Source: Hemibagrus wyckioides (lineage: Eukaryota > Chordata > Actinopteri > Siluriformes > Bagridae). From it: DNA of 64,000 nt. A program made the position numbers and the translations under genes. Location: assembly GCF_019097595.1 (NCBI RefSeq), contig NC_080717.1, positions 14,684,336 to 14,748,335 of the forward strand. The letters run 5' to 3'. Positions 26,023 to 38,262 of the stretch are shown here, one piece after another. Positions within the stretch are counted from its first letter, which is position 1. Each line of letters starts with the position of its first letter. Under the pieces are notes generated by a model. That model saw only the letters and a program-made list of their open reading frames with translations. It ran no database searches and had not been told where the DNA came from.

Positions 26023-27270
26023 CACTATATTGCCAAAAGTATTCGCTCACCTGCCTTGACTCGCATATGAACTTAAGTGACATCCCATTCCTAATCCATA
26101 GGGTTCAATATGACGTCGGTCCACCCTTTGCAGCTATAACAGCTTCAACTCTTCTGGGAAGGCTGTCCACAAGGTTTAGGAGTGTGTTTATGGGAATTTT
26201 TGACCATTCTTCCAGAAGCGCATTTGTGAGGTCACACACTGATGTTGGACGAGAAGGTCTGGCTCTCAGTCTCTGCTCTAATTCATCCCAAAGGTGTTCT
26301 ATCGGGTTGAGGTCAGGACTCTGTGCAGGCCAGTCAAGTTCATCCACACCAGACTCTGTCATCCATGTCTTTATGGACCTTGCTTTGTGCACTGGTGCAC
26401 AGTCATGTTGGAAGAGGAAGGGGCCAGCTCCAAACTGTTCCCACAAAGTTGGGAGCATGGAATTGTCCAAAATGTCTTGGTATGCTGAAGCATTCAGAGT
26501 TCCTTTCACTGGAACTAAGGGGCCAAGCCCAGCTCCTGAAAAACAACCCCACACCATAATCCCCCCTCCACCAAACTTTACACTTGGCACAATGCAGTCA
26601 GACAAGTACCGTTCTCCTGGCAACCGCCAAACCCAGACTCGTCCATCAGATTGCCAGATGGAGAAGCGTGATTCGTCACTCCAGAGAACGTATCTCCACT
26701 GCTCTAGAGTCCAGTGGCGGCGTGCTTTACACCACTGCATCCGACGCTTTGCATTGCACTTGGTGATGTATGGCTTGGATGCAGCTGCTCGGCCATGGAA
26801 ACCCATACCATGAAGCTCCCTGCGCACTGTTCTTGAGCTAATCTGAAGGCCACATGAAGTTTGGAGGTCTGTAGCGATTGACTCTGCAGAAAGTTGGCGA
26901 CCTCTTCGCACTATGCGCCTCAGCATCCGCTGACCCCGCTCCGTCAGTTTACGTGGCCTACCACTTCGTGGCTGAGTTGCTGTCGTTCCCAAACACTTCC
27001 ACGTTCTTATAATACAGCTGACAGTTGACTGTGGAATATTTAGGAGTGAGGAAATTTCACGACTGGATTTGTTGCACAGGTAGCATCCTATCACAGTTCC
27101 ACGCTGGAATTCACTCAGCTCCTGAGAGCGACCCATTCTTTCACAATTGTTTGTAAAAACAGTCTGCATGCCTAGGTGCTTGATTTTATACACCTGTGGC
27201 CATGGAAGTGATTGGAACACCTGATTCTGATTATTTGGATGGGTGAGCGAATACTTTTGGCAATATAGTG
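26023..27270 (-). mobile_element. Tc1/mariner element, complete (copy 1)
   Basis: A 1,248-base element with 29-base terminal inverted repeats beginning CACTATATTGCCAAAAGTAT at both ends. It is flanked on both sides by the TA target duplication (26021-26022, 27271-27272). It encodes one uninterrupted transposase on the minus strand. It is nearly identical to copy 2 at 28105-29344. Confidence 0.95.
26105..27220 (-). CDS. Tc1-like DD34E transposase, intact
   Basis: The frame is open from 27220 to 26105 (371 codons). The usual family start is probably the internal Met of [17 protein letters not shown], 29 codons in, which gives about 343 residues, the normal Tc1 length. The N-terminal half has two helix-turn-helix segments ([19 protein letters not shown] and [17 protein letters not shown]) joined by an AT-hook-like GRPRKL. 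The catalytic triad is complete: Asp in LWSDESRF, Asp in QHDCAPVH, and Glu in [13 protein letters not shown]. Exactly 34 residues separate the second Asp from the Glu. A glycine-rich box (GGGGIMVWG) precedes the second Asp. No stop or frameshift is visible, so it may encode an active cut-and-paste enzyme. Confidence 0.93.
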   Translation of the reverse strand: MFQSLPWPQVYKIKHLGMQTVFTNNCERMGRSQELSEFQRGTVIGCYLCNKSSREISSLLNIPQSTVSCIIRTWKCLGTTATQPRSGRPRKLTERGQRMLRRIVRRGRQLSAESIATDLQTSCGLQISSRTVRRELHGMGFHGRAAASKPYITKCNAKRRMQWCKARRHWTLEQWRYVLWSDESRFSIWQSDGRVWVWRLPGERYLSDCIVPSVKFGGGGIMVWGCFSGAGLGPLVPVKGTLNASAYQDILDNSMLPTLWEQFGAGPFLFQHDCAPVHKARSIKTWMTESGVDELDWPAQSPDLNPIEHLWDELEQRLRARPSRPTSVCDLTNALLEEWSKIPINTLLNLVDSLPRRVEAVIAAKGGPTSY

Positions 27271-27403
27271 TAGATTGGAAAAAGAATCTATTAATGTAGC
27301 TTTTTAACTATTTAACAATAAATATGTATTTAGCAGGCATACATGTGAATAGGAATTGTAACTGTATCTTAATCGTAATTCTCATGAAACATCTCAATGG
27401 GGG

Positions 27404-27716
27404 AAAAAAGTGCATTTCAGAAACTGCTGCTCTTCTAGGATTTTCACACAAAAGTCTATTGTTTCCACAGAATAGTGTAAAATACCTGATGTCAGAAATC
27501 AAAAGAGAATAGCCAGACTGCTTTGAGCTTTCAGGAAGGCTAGAGTAGCTCAAATTCCAACTGTGCTGAGCAAAAAAGCATTATGTACCTTGAGTTGAAT
27601 GGCCAACAACACAGGAAATAACATATTAAGTTCCACTCCTCTCAGCCAAGACTAGGAATCTAAGGCCACAGTAGACACAATCTTCCTGAAACTGGACAGC
27701 TGATGACTAAAAAAGC
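27404..27716. mobile_element. Tc1-like relic, same family as 9276-9573
   Basis: Decayed, internally deleted sequence with recurring words such as TTTCAGAAACTGCTG, GATTTTCACACAAAAGTCTA and TTCCACTCCTCTCAGCCAAG, then an ACTGGACAGCTGATGA end. No intact frame remains. It starts 130 bases beyond the complete Tc1 copy 1. Confidence 0.6.
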
Positions 27717-27834
27717 TCAAGTAATAATTTTTCTGATGATTCCAATGATTTACCAATCATCAACTGTACCTTTATTAACCCACAAATTAACATCAAAGAA
27801 AACCTTTACATCAAAAATAGTATATATTGTATGT

Positions 27835-27866
<32 letters not shown>

Positions 27867-27899
27867 GAGATCAGCTGCTCAATACCACAAGTATGCTTT

Positions 27900-29600
27900 C
27901 TATATCAGAATCAGAGTCAGAAAAGTTGTATTGCAAAGGGTCAGCAAGGAGCACTTTACAGAACTAGGAATTTGTCTTGGTGTCATGTGCAAACATATAC
28001 ACAGGTAAATAACTTAATAAGTTAATAAATACTGTATAAGGTGACTTGTATGAAAATTAGTGCAATAGAAAAATGTAAAAGGTGAAAGTGACTGTCCAAA
28101 CATACACTATATTGCCAAAAGTATTCGCTCACCCATCCAAATAATCAGAATCAGGTGTTCCAATCACTTCCATGGCCACAGGTGTATAAAATCAAGCACC
28201 TAGGCATGCAGACTGTTTTTACAAACATTTGTGAAAGAATGGGTCGCTCTCAGGAGCTCAGTGAATTCCAGCGTGGAACTGTGATAGGATGCCACCTGTG
28301 CAACAAATCCAGTCGTGAAATTTCCTCGCTCCTAAATATTCCACAGTCAACTGTCAGCTGTATTATAAGAACGTGGAAGTGTTTGGGAATGACAGCAACT
28401 CGGCCACGAAGTGGTAGGCCACGTAAACTGACGGAGCGGGGTCAGCGGATGCTGAGTGCAAAGAGGTCGCCAACTTTCTGCAGAGTCAATCGCTACAGAC
28501 CTCCAAACATCATGTGGCCTTCAGATTAGCTCAAGAACAGTGCGCAGAGAGCTTCATGGAATGGGTTTCCATGGCCGAGCAGCTGCATCCAAGCCATACA
28601 TCACCAAGTGCAATGCAAAGCATCGGATGCAGTGGTGTAAAGCACGCTGCCACTGGACTCTAGAGCAGTGGAGACGCGTTCTCTGGAGTGACGAATCGCG
28701 CTTCTCCATCTGGCAATCTGATGGACGAGTCTGGGTTTGGCGATGGCCAGGAGAACGGTACTTGTCTGACTGCATTGTGCCAAGTGTAAAGTTTGGTGGA
28801 GGGGGGATTATGGTGTGGGGTTGTTTTTCAGGAGCTGGGCTTGGCCCCTTAGTTCCAGTGAAAGGAACTCTGAATGCTTCAGCATACCAAGACATTTTGG
28901 ACAATTCCATGCTCCCAACTTTGTGGGAACAATTTGGAGCTGGCCCCTTCCTCTTCCAACATGACTGTGCACCAGTGCACAAAGCAAGGTCCATAAAGAC
29001 ATGGATGACAGAGTCTGGTGTGGATGAACTTGACTGGCCTGCACAGAGTCCTGACCTCAACCCAATAGAACACCTTTGGGATGAATTAGAGTGGAGACTG
29101 AGAGCCAGGCCTTCTCGTCCAACATCAGTGTGTGACCTCACAAATGCGCTTCTGGAAGAATGGTCAAAAATTCCCATAAACACACTCCTAAACCTTGTGG
29201 ACAGCCTTCCCAGAAGAGTTGAAGCTGTTATAGCTGCAAAGGGTGGACCGACGTCATATTGAACCCTATGGATTAGGAATGGGATGTCACTTAAATTCAT
29301 ATGCGAGTCAAGGCAGGTGAGTGAATACTTTTGGCAATATAGTGTATATACAGATGTGAGGTATGTACACAATGTAAAATGAGATAAGTATTGTGTACAA
29401 AAGTGTGAGTTTGAATGAACAATTTAGAATGTGGAAGTGAGTGTCCAGGGTGGGGGGGGTCATCTGGGGGTAAGTGATACCAAGTGCTGTTTCAGAAACC
29501 TGTTTCAAATTTACACACCACCCTGTGCATGGTGCCCCCCATCTTGTGCCTCAGGTTCCCAGGGACAGACTCCAGGTTCCTTGGTGACATAAGCAGCACA
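27900..29600. repeat. Older dispersed repeat interrupted by Tc1 copy 2
   Basis: Sequence on both sides of Tc1 copy 2 (TATCAGAATCAGAGTCAGAA on the left; GTGTCCAGGGTGGGGGGGGT and CCAGGTTCCTTGGTGACATA on the right) looks like one older fish repeat split by the insertion. The family was not identified. Confidence 0.35.
28105..29344 (+). mobile_element. Tc1/mariner element, frameshifted copy (copy 2)
   Basis: A 1,240-base element with the same 29-base inverted ends as copy 1 and TA duplications at 28103-28104 and 29345-29346. The transposase frame runs 28155-28529 and resumes in another frame at 28456-29262. The cause is visible: around 28453-28465 it has GCTGAGTGCAAAGAGGTCG, whereas copy 1 has eight more bases (GCTGAGGCGCATAGTGCGAA then GAGGTCG), exactly the length difference between the copies. 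The first helix-turn-helix and the DD34E half are each still open, but not in one frame, so this copy cannot make a full transposase. Confidence 0.93.
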
Positions 29601-30551
29601 GAAAATGGACGTATGGATGGCAAGAAATCGTAGAAGACAAGACATTTAGCAAGATTGGGAGAAAAAGTTATGTGAGGTATTCCATCAGTCTGCCAAATAA
29701 CACTCAGTACACAGGAATAGTTCTATGGACCATGACAAAAGAAATACAATATATATACAAGAAGTTCTTGCAATATCCAGTCCCAGGTGATAATGGTCTT
29801 TACAGAGAGGTTTTTTTAGCTGGACACTATGCTTTATCAAAGATCAAAATGATGAGGGATATTAGTACTGTCTGATACTTTCATCTGCAGTTTCACAGTG
29901 CACAGTGCAACTTCCAGACAGTGATATCCATCATCACATAGCATGGTTGTTTATCAAACACCAGTCTTTGTGTGTTGTATTATCCACCTTTCACTTTGAT
30001 AGATATGGCCTGGAGACACCACAGCAACATCCTGGAACACACGTCACTATGTACGTAAAGTCTCTTGTGTATTTGTTCAGGTAACAATATATGCTTCTTC
30101 TCTGATTTATTAAGTGAAGATGAACAGCCAGATTATTTAAAGCTGTAATAGATGCACAGCTGCTTCAGTAAAGTAGTAAAACTAGAATTTACACTTTGGT
30201 TTAATAAAGCCAGTTTAATACACTTAATAAATAAGTAAATAAATAAATAAATAAAACAGTCCCAGAGGTAGATCGCTTGTGAATGTTTAAATGCTAGTGT
30301 TCATTTAGTGTGATGTGGTCATTTATTGGTTATTCTGTTATTTGATGTTAAAGGGATTAAAATAGTTCTATTTGAGACAGAGTAGGCCACATTCATTAAT
30401 GTTCTTATTTCAGCTTCATTACCTTTATGTTAATTGGTTTTTAATCTTCATTAACTCTTATCCTTATTTCACCCATCTTTGCTTTGTGCTTGCAGAGAAG
30501 GCATTTTACATTGGGTTGCTGGAATTTTAAGCACTATACAGATGTGTGCAA

Positions 30552-30630
<79 letters not shown>

Positions 30631-30749
30631 AATAATAATAATAATATATGGTGAATGTTTTTATTTGCTAAGCATTTATACAATATTACTATAATTAAAA
30701 CAATTCTTAATGTAGAATATAATATAATGTTTTTTAATTATTCTTTTTA

Positions 30750-30803
<54 letters not shown>

Positions 30804-30990
30804 TTTTTTTTTTTTACAGTGTATTAATAGAAGTCTAAACATGTCCTGTTCAAACAAACAAATTGTTAATTTTTGGGTTCCAAGTTTGTGCCCATAAGGA
30901 ATACATCAAATTTCTTGGAGCCTGTCTACTGCATGCTGTTTGTGTGATAACCATGACCAATAATTTGGACTTCAAAAAAGTATATGTATT
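29601..30990. other. Intergenic DNA with (ATT)n tracts
   Basis: No exon is supported. It contains ATT-type microsatellites at 30549-30645 and 30755-30803, and open frames there are poly-Leu or poly-Ile artefacts. Confidence 0.6.
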
Positions 30991-31710
30991 TGCGATCACT
31001 TCAAATTTAAAATTTGCCTTTGTGCCACCAACTACTTTCTCTCTCTCTCTCTCTCACTCCACATTCGACTCTGGATATACCAGTGATTCGGACCCTTTCT
31101 GCTCTCTGCTCCTGCCTGATCCATTCTGATGCCCTACTTCTAGGTGGAATCTAATCTCTTGGAGGCCACTCACTGCTGAGGAGGATGACCCACATGGGCA
31201 GCCTAGAGACTCATGGGCCTGCTTTGGATAGTGCTACTTGGAGACCATGAGGTGGCTTTGGACTGCTGTTGCAGTCTGTTTTGCTCTCAGGTCTCCTCCA
31301 TTGAACATTTGATGGCTTCAGCAAAAAGGAATTTATGTTAAAACTATAGTGAATTCATATATTATGATGGTGCCCATACTCATAGGTTGCTCAAAAGCTC
31401 CTGGTTATATAATAACACTTGACTACATAGTACACAGTTATAGAAGGGATATATTTATAATCACATCTGGTGTCACCCAGATGAAGATGAGTTCCCTTTT
31501 GAGTCTGGTTCCTCTTAATGTTTCTTCCTCATATCATCTCAGGGAGGTTTTCGTAGCTGTGGCTTGATCATTAGGGATTAATATAAATATAAATGTACAT
31601 TTTAATCTTTTAAATTCCTGTAAAGTTGCTGTTTATTTGAATATTGCTGGTTTTAATGTCCACTGTTCACAACACTATACAAATAAAATTGAACTGAATA
31701 AGGAAAAAAA
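30990..31710. repeat. Dispersed otophysan-type repeat
   Basis: It contains TCTGGTGTCACCCAGATGAA, GATGAGTTCCCTTTTGAGTC, a TCTCAGGGAGGTTTTCGTAG segment, and ends in ACACTATACAAATAAAATTG. Related pieces are at 39180-39400 and 42810-42876. It is non-coding here. Confidence 0.6.
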
Positions 31711-32037
31711 TATTTCAAAATGTTCTAGTTCATGCTGATTATGTACAAGTTTGCATCTTTTAGGCCTGGATAAAGACAATGTTATGCGTTGACTTTTTTT
31801 TCCATATGGCCCATAGGTCTGACATGCCACACAGGCCATAAACAATGTGAACGATGGCTGATTGGAAGGAGAGAGTCAACATTTGTTAGGGCTCACTGTG
31901 CAAGCAGAGATAGGAACCCTATGAATTGTGAGCACACCCTGAATTACACCTATGACGAGAGTGCTGTCACATCCAAACCATTTACACTGATGGGGTGACA
32001 TGAGCGATATTGATCCATCGAGAATAGATGGCCCTGG

Positions 32038-32050
32038 AAGATATAAAACC
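32038..32050 (+). promoter_or_regulatory. TATA box of urp1
   Basis: GATATAAAACC lies about 65 bases upstream of the urp1 start codon, a good distance for a short 5' UTR. Strong TATA promoters are usual for neuropeptide genes. Assignment is by sequence and position. Confidence 0.6.
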
Positions 32051-32107
32051 AAAGTCCCCTCCTACAGCCAGGAAACAGAGACTCAAGTGGTCCAAGATTC
32101 TGTCACC

Positions 32108-34668
32108 ATGCTGTCTGTGGCACTGCTCTACATTTTGGCCGTGGTTTTTCCAGCAGTGAATGCATTACCTTTATACTCAGATACAGCTCTAACACCACAC
32201 GAAGGTAAGTTCAGCCAAATTTGAAAGACAAGTCATAGGGATTTAATTCCATTTAATCTGTAACAGATGAAGAAATGGAGATTATATGACATTTTATTCT
32301 GCTTGACTGGAATGTGTATTATATTTTCACATGACCGTGCTATTACAGTGCTGGTTTGCTTACTGGCTGTCTTAGGGGCCTTTATGAAGAGAATTGTGTT
32401 TTTTACGTGAAATGTTATTATAATTTATACAGTTTAATATAGTTTCCTATGCAGTTAAGTAGGTATTGGATTCTGTTCTGCTTACATTATGTTGCCTGTT
32501 GAGTCAGAGAAAACTAAAAACAATGTTCAGGTTTCAAAAATGGCACATATTCTAGATCCATATCATGTTCCCATGTTTTTTTTTTTTTAATAAGATAAGA
32601 TTAATATTTAGAGGCCTGTCTAAATATTTTAAAAGTTTAGAGACTTCCAGGGAAATTCATGCCTCTGAAGTTCTGCAAAAATGTCAATTCATTATTCACA
32701 CAGTTCAAAATGTATACTTACCAGTATATGTATGAGCATCACTGTCACTCTTAACCAAGGTTAGGTCATGCATTCACACCCAACTTATGTATGTGTCCAG
32801 ACTTCCTTCAGAAACTGGTGACAGAAATAGAGGATGACCAGAGCAATGACGTAAGCGCACAAAGAGATGTCAAAACCATCCTTCCTATCTTGCTTCACCA
32901 TGAAAGAGACAGAGACTCTTGGCCTAAGGGTGAATAGTTTAATATTTAATATTTTAGTGAGTAGATCGCTTGTATTACTTTTCATCTTTTACTGTCATTT
33001 CACTCTGGATTTTGCTGCATGTTTCAGGAGAGAAAGAAAATCTCCAGCAGGATAAAATGAACCACATGGTAAGAACCATATGATGTTGTTGTCTCATGTT
33101 TCTTTTCCTTTCACGTGATTCTTCTGCTGATTATGTAACATCAACAAAAACTTTCTCTCAGGTGGATGACTTAAAGGAAGTAGTCAGGAAACTAGCAGCA
33201 GCAGATAACCTGCGCTCTCAAGGCTTTCTCCGATCTGAGCAGAACTTACCCAAGCCCAACAAGAGAGGTCAGACTTGGCTTTGTGAAATAGCTGCATGAT
33301 TTGTGTATAGTGGATGTTGTATAGCTCTTGATGAATAATAATGCAGATTATTTATAGTTCTAGAGTTCTTATACATAAAGGAATTGTAAAAGCTTTTTTA
33401 TAAATGTCTTATAAAATGGTTAGTTCAGGAATGTCTAATCTTATCCGTGAAGGCCTGGTGTGTTTGTGTGTAAGTTTTCTTTCCGAACCAAACAGGAGCC
33501 ACACCTAATCCCACCTGTTTAATCAGTTGATCTTGACTTTCAGTAGACACAGGTGTGGCTTCCTCTTGTTTGGATTAAAAACCTACAACCACACCGGTAC
33601 CTTGCTGATAAGACTGGACACCCCTGTGTTAGACTGTAGAATGAGAAGCTACCATAGTCTGCAGTTCTGATGTGCTCATAATTTTACACTGATATTATTA
33701 AATTGAAAAAACATGAATGCTTTCTTTAAGGACTATGGATAAAGATATTTATATTAAGGAACACCTTTACTTTTCTGTTTTGTACTACAGTGCAGAAATA
33801 TCATTTCTCTTCTTTTTAAGGAACACACCACTTTATCACACTTTGTAACAATTCTCATGATCATATAAAAAGCTTTTACAATGTTTTATAAATTTCTGTG
33901 TGAATAACACATAAATAATGAAGTACCTGTTAGTTCATGTATTAATTAATACCTAGAGCTAAACTAAATCAAACCACTATGTGAGAAAGAATAGAATTTA
34001 TTCTTTGCATCATTTCCAATAGTTGCAGTGGTGTACACAAACATCATTGCATGCCACTGGATTACTTTCATAATTTACACTTATCCTCCTTATTAAACAT
34101 AGAAAGCCATACTAATAAAAACACCAATAATTTCATATCAACCAGTTTTGCATCATTCTCCCTCCATTTCTCTTTAAATCCCACCGTAGTATGAGTACAT
34201 GCCCTGGACGGCTTGGGCCCGGAGCACTGCTCCTGAAATTAATAAAGTAACATTTATTCATTTATTTCTTATCTATATCTATATAACTTTGAGAAATATT
34301 TTCTTTTTGTCTCGAATAGAACATGCTTGATTAACATATTAATTACTACATTAACTAACAAACATGCATTAACATGTCCTTAAGTTTACATAAATTCTTT
34401 AGATAAGGTTAAGGTTTTTCATTATTTTGTGATTAGTACATGCATTAACTCATCATTATTTCATATTTAATTATTAATTCAGGTATTAGTATTATTATTA
34501 TATTATGATTACTCATGTACCGTTATTGCAAAGTGTTACCCTAGTTTCTATTACAATATATCATCAAAGCAACATATTATCAGACTGCAAGAAATGCCTA
34601 ACAATGAAGCTCTTTGTCTTTGTCTCTCCCTGACAGCCTGTTTCTGGAAGTACTGTGTAACAAACTAG
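32108..34668 (+). CDS. urp1: Urotensin II-related peptide 1 precursor
   Basis: Five exons (32108-32204, 32801-32929, 33028-33068, 33162-33267, 34637-34668) join in phase to a 134-residue prepropeptide. Residues 1-20 are a clear signal peptide (MLSVALLYILAVVFPAVNAL). A polar pro-region follows, then a KR cleavage site in LPKPNKRG. The last exon encodes ACFWKYCVTN and a stop. The CFWKYC ring, closed by a disulfide, defines urotensin II family peptides, and ACFWKYCV is the URP core. Zebrafish Urp1 has the same ten residues as far as I recall. In fish, Urp peptides come from spinal cerebrospinal-fluid-contacting neurons and act through urotensin receptors on body-axis straightness. Splitting of the mature peptide from the rest by a late intron is normal for the family. 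An AATAAA lies at about 35014. Confidence 0.95.
33428..33635. repeat. Short dispersed repeat in urp1 intron 4
   Basis: Words such as GGAATGTCTAATCTTATCCG at one end and GACTGGACACCCCTGTGTTA at the other, with GCCACACCTAATCCCACCTG inside, match a short element type that is widespread in fish. It has no coding potential. Confidence 0.4.
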
Positions 34669-35867
34669 CAGTCCTGTGGGAATTACAGAAGAACAGTCAA
34701 CAAAAAGGTTACATTTGTCTTCTCGCTTAAATATCAACCCAGCAACCCTTCAACAATGTGTATATTAATTTAACTACAGTGCATTATATATATTTTTAAC
34801 CAACATGAATATAGCTAGAGTCTGTAAACACAGAGCTTTGATGAGGCCAACACTGTGTCTGTACATGCTATGAAAATTTTGAATCACTTCTGCATTTCTG
34901 TATTTCTGTATTATTCAGTCAACAGCACACCTGGTGCATGTTCATAAACACACAAAAGATCAACCAGATGTGCAGAGCATTGTCAATATGTATGAAATGA
35001 TTTTTATTTCTAAATAAACTTGTGAAATGAAAAGTAGTTGACCTTTTCTTTCAGTAACGGTATTATGTTTGATCTAAAAATAACCTTTTCCTGTAATACA
35101 ATTGTAGATGAATGCTGAATACCTGAACTATTTACAGAACATGAAAGTTCAGTTCAGGATTATTCAGACATAAGTTTGCAAGTATGTTTAGTTATGGTAC
35201 AGTGTTTTAACTCACTTTTATCTTAGTGTGCAATATCATAAAAGCATTATATGTGTATACATAATACTATGTATATACATAAAATGTACATTATTAGGAC
35301 TGAACAGATAAACTCTCAGGGAAAAAAAAGGTTTAAGGTTCTTTTGTAGGGATAACAAATGTAGATTTCTAAAGATTCTTCATTTTTGTCAAATAGAAAC
35401 TTGTAGGGCTTTACATAAAATCTTTAAAGGTTCCCCCAGAACAACAACAACAACAACAAAGATTGAAAACATTTAGATGTACATATATACACTATGAACA
35501 AAGCAAATCATATTTGATGTACATTACATTGGACATATGATCTATTCAACAGGCTTCATTAAAGATTATGCAGGGGTTATGCAGAATTATACAAAAAATA
35601 TTCAGGGATTTGCATTTAAAAAATATAATATGCCAATATGACAAATGATTCATGGTTAAATAACATTTTTTAAGAATAAGGTTCATGGGCTTAATGAATT
35701 GTAAAACCATTAAATGGCAGAGCAGTACAATTAACAAATGTTTCAATATCATATCAAACTCACAGAATATAAATGGAACCTGATATTTTATTTTATTTAA
35801 AGCTATTTACAAAATTTAGGCTTTGTTTATGAAGTTAAAGGAAATGTATTATTCTCTTGACACTGAT
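34669..35867. other. Convergent 3' region between urp1 and clic2
   Basis: No exon is seen. It holds the urp1 3' UTR from the left and the clic2 3' UTR from the right; the two genes are tail to tail. Confidence 0.6.
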
Positions 35868-38262
35868 TTATGTCCTGTTGCTAGTGACTCTCAGATAGGC
35901 TTTCTCAATCTCAATGTTGGCTGGACAAGTCTGGCTGAACTCCTCTCTCTCGTATGCATTCTGCAAGTAGCGATGGACGGCGGTGAAATGAGCCGGGATC
36001 TCAAAGTTACAGTATTTCTTGGCAGCAACCTTCAAATATAGAGAAAATAAAGAGACATAAGAATATTTCTGCTTTATGGCACATTGTTAGAAATCTATAC
36101 CAGGAATATATCAAACATTATGCACACCTGACTTAGTGATAACCTAATGCTGCTCATAATAAGTCTATCACATCATATTTTTGACTATTCTACAACACTT
36201 TTAAAACATTTCAATCTGTCTCACCTTGATCACGTGTAATTTGGGCAGCAAGTTGCAGTCTGCCAACGTCAGGCGGTTGCCATCGAGATACTTTCTCTGG
36301 GAGACAGAAATGTCTTCGGTGGAGTTGTGGTCTATCTCCTCGGGCAGTGGTGTGTTTAGATAATTATCAAGGCGTTTAAACTCCCTTAGCAAAGCCTGCT
36401 CTTGTACTGAGGGAACAAAGGATGAACAAATATATCTTTTTTGTACTTTTATACTCTATCCACTGTATTAGGAACATTTGTGCAATTATCTAGGCAGCCA
36501 ATCATGTGGCAGCAGCACAATGCAGAAGATCATGTAGAAACAAGGTAAAAAAGATTCAGTTGATGTTCACTACTACAGTGTAATCTGAGGCTACAGTGCT
36601 CACAGGTTCTTCTAAACTGGACAGTTGATGATTGGAGAATATAGGTGATGTTTATCTGACATTCAACTGAGCATTTCTGTTCTTGGCTAACAGGAGAAAT
36701 CCGATGAGGGCTTCTGCTGTTCATCCACCCCAGATTTCAACATGCTGTGAGTTCTACTACAAGATGTTACTCGATTGTATCACTAGGCCTTGTATCACAT
36801 AGTCTTCCTGTTAGCCCAAGACCCATTCTACTCTGCCCTTTCTCTTCAACAATGTCTTTCCCCTGGCAGAACTGCTGCTCACAGGATTGTTCTTGTTTGC
36901 TGCTGCTGCTTACTGGACCATTTTTGTTTTTCACACCAGGCTGTGTAAACTCTCAAGACTCTTTAATTCCCAGGAGATCAGCAGTTAATATTCAAACCAG
37001 ACCATCTGGTACCAACATCTACGCCAAGAGTCATCTAGTCACTTAGATCATTTCCTCATTCTGTTGTTCGAAGTGAACAGAAACTGAATCTCTTCTGCAT
37101 GATTTTATGCACTGGATGCGCAGGTGTCCTAATAAAGTGGTATAGGAATGTATGTAATTTCTAAAAGAAAATGCCACAATAAATCATATGAAGTTATAAA
37201 ATGTCTGCTGTTCTGTATGCATAGACACCAACCGATAATTATAATTATATATATCTGATATAAAATATAGATATAATTATAAATATGATCATTATACTTA
37301 GTATATTTTTTATGTAAATAAAGTACTACATTTAAATATTTTATATCATTGAAATAATTTATAGTAGTTGAATGTAACTTACCTCTGTTGTTTGGACTGT
37401 TCTTGATGAAAGCTGAAAACTTGGCAAAAATGTCAGCACCCACATCAAATGACTCTTTATTCAGAGGACTGAGATGAGGGTATCTGAGGGCAGGGCAGGA
37501 GTGATTGTGTGAGATCAGTAATTGTATGTATATCCCAGGTTAATCATGGCTTATGTGGTGCCAAATAGCCTGAAATCATTCTGTTATTTTTAATCCTAGA
37601 ATATATTTGTTCAGCAAATCAGCAAAGTCATTTAAGTTGAGTCAGCCATGGAGAACGGGATTGAGTGTATATTCAAGATACCTGGGAGGGGCAAGGGTTG
37701 CCTCCAGGAACTCCTCAATCTTCATGAAGTCAGTCTTAAGGACACCGTTGTACAGGAGGAAAGGAGGGTTGGTCCCTGGAGCTAAGTCCTTCAGCTCCTC
37801 TGGCTTTCTGCACAGTAAAATCAGAGAAGTCAGTGTGTGGCCTACAGGGTGTGGATTACCTCATCAGTCACATGATACACTTATTGGTTATCATTTGTTT
37901 CTGAATCAGGCCAGTGATGATTAATTAACCGTTCACATGTTTGTTATTTATTAAACAGAACACCAGGATGTGGGAGAGGCTGGTCGTGACAGAATGACTT
38001 TATTTGCTTAATGCAAACAGTAATACCAAAGGTAAATAATATGGGCATGACAGCCACTCTGAAACACATATCTATGCACCTTTCCCAACCTGATTATTCA
38101 AAAAATGCAAGAACTCATTACTATTTGTGAATTTTTATGGTTAGGGCAGCACTCACTTCCTCATATCAACTGTTGTAACTGTGAATTTGACTCCTTTCAG
38201 CCACAGCACCATGAAGAGACTCTGACAGAAGGGACAGTTTCCCACATTCTCTCCATCATGAC
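35868..38262 (-). CDS. clic2: Chloride intracellular channel protein 2 (first exon missing)
   Basis: Five minus-strand exons (38262-38157, 37807-37682, 37483-37383, 36406-36225, 36029-35868) join in phase to about 225 residues ending in a stop. Human CLIC2 has 247; roughly the first 21 residues, in exon 1, were not located and must lie upstream (above 38262). The product is a glutathione-transferase-fold protein that exists in soluble and membrane forms. The thioredoxin-like half has the redox motif NCPFCQSLF (CPFC) and the putative membrane helix [18 protein letters not shown], then [20 protein letters not shown]. The all-helical half has [35 protein letters not shown] and [13 protein letters not shown]. 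The EFKRLDxYLNTPL stretch favours CLIC2 over CLIC1/4/5. It has Ser where the human protein has Arg after CPFCQ. Confidence 0.9.
36455..37145. mobile_element. Tc1-like non-autonomous relic in clic2 intron
   Basis: The ends carry the family's terminal words (CTATCCACTGTATTAGGAAC on the left; GGTGTCCTAATAAAGTGGTA on the right), with rearranged internal fragments including an ACTGGACAGTTGATGATTGG segment. It lies in the intron between clic2 exons 36406-36225 and 37483-37383. It is the same family as 9276-9573. Confidence 0.7.

Noticed and set aside
26067..26813. 248-residue plus-strand open frame
   Set aside because: It lies antisense inside the Tc1 transposase; no start context or known family, and the mirrored frame appears in copy 2.
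30479..30897. Poly-Leu and poly-Ile open frames
   Set aside because: Translation of (ATT)n microsatellites; no flanking protein-like sequence.
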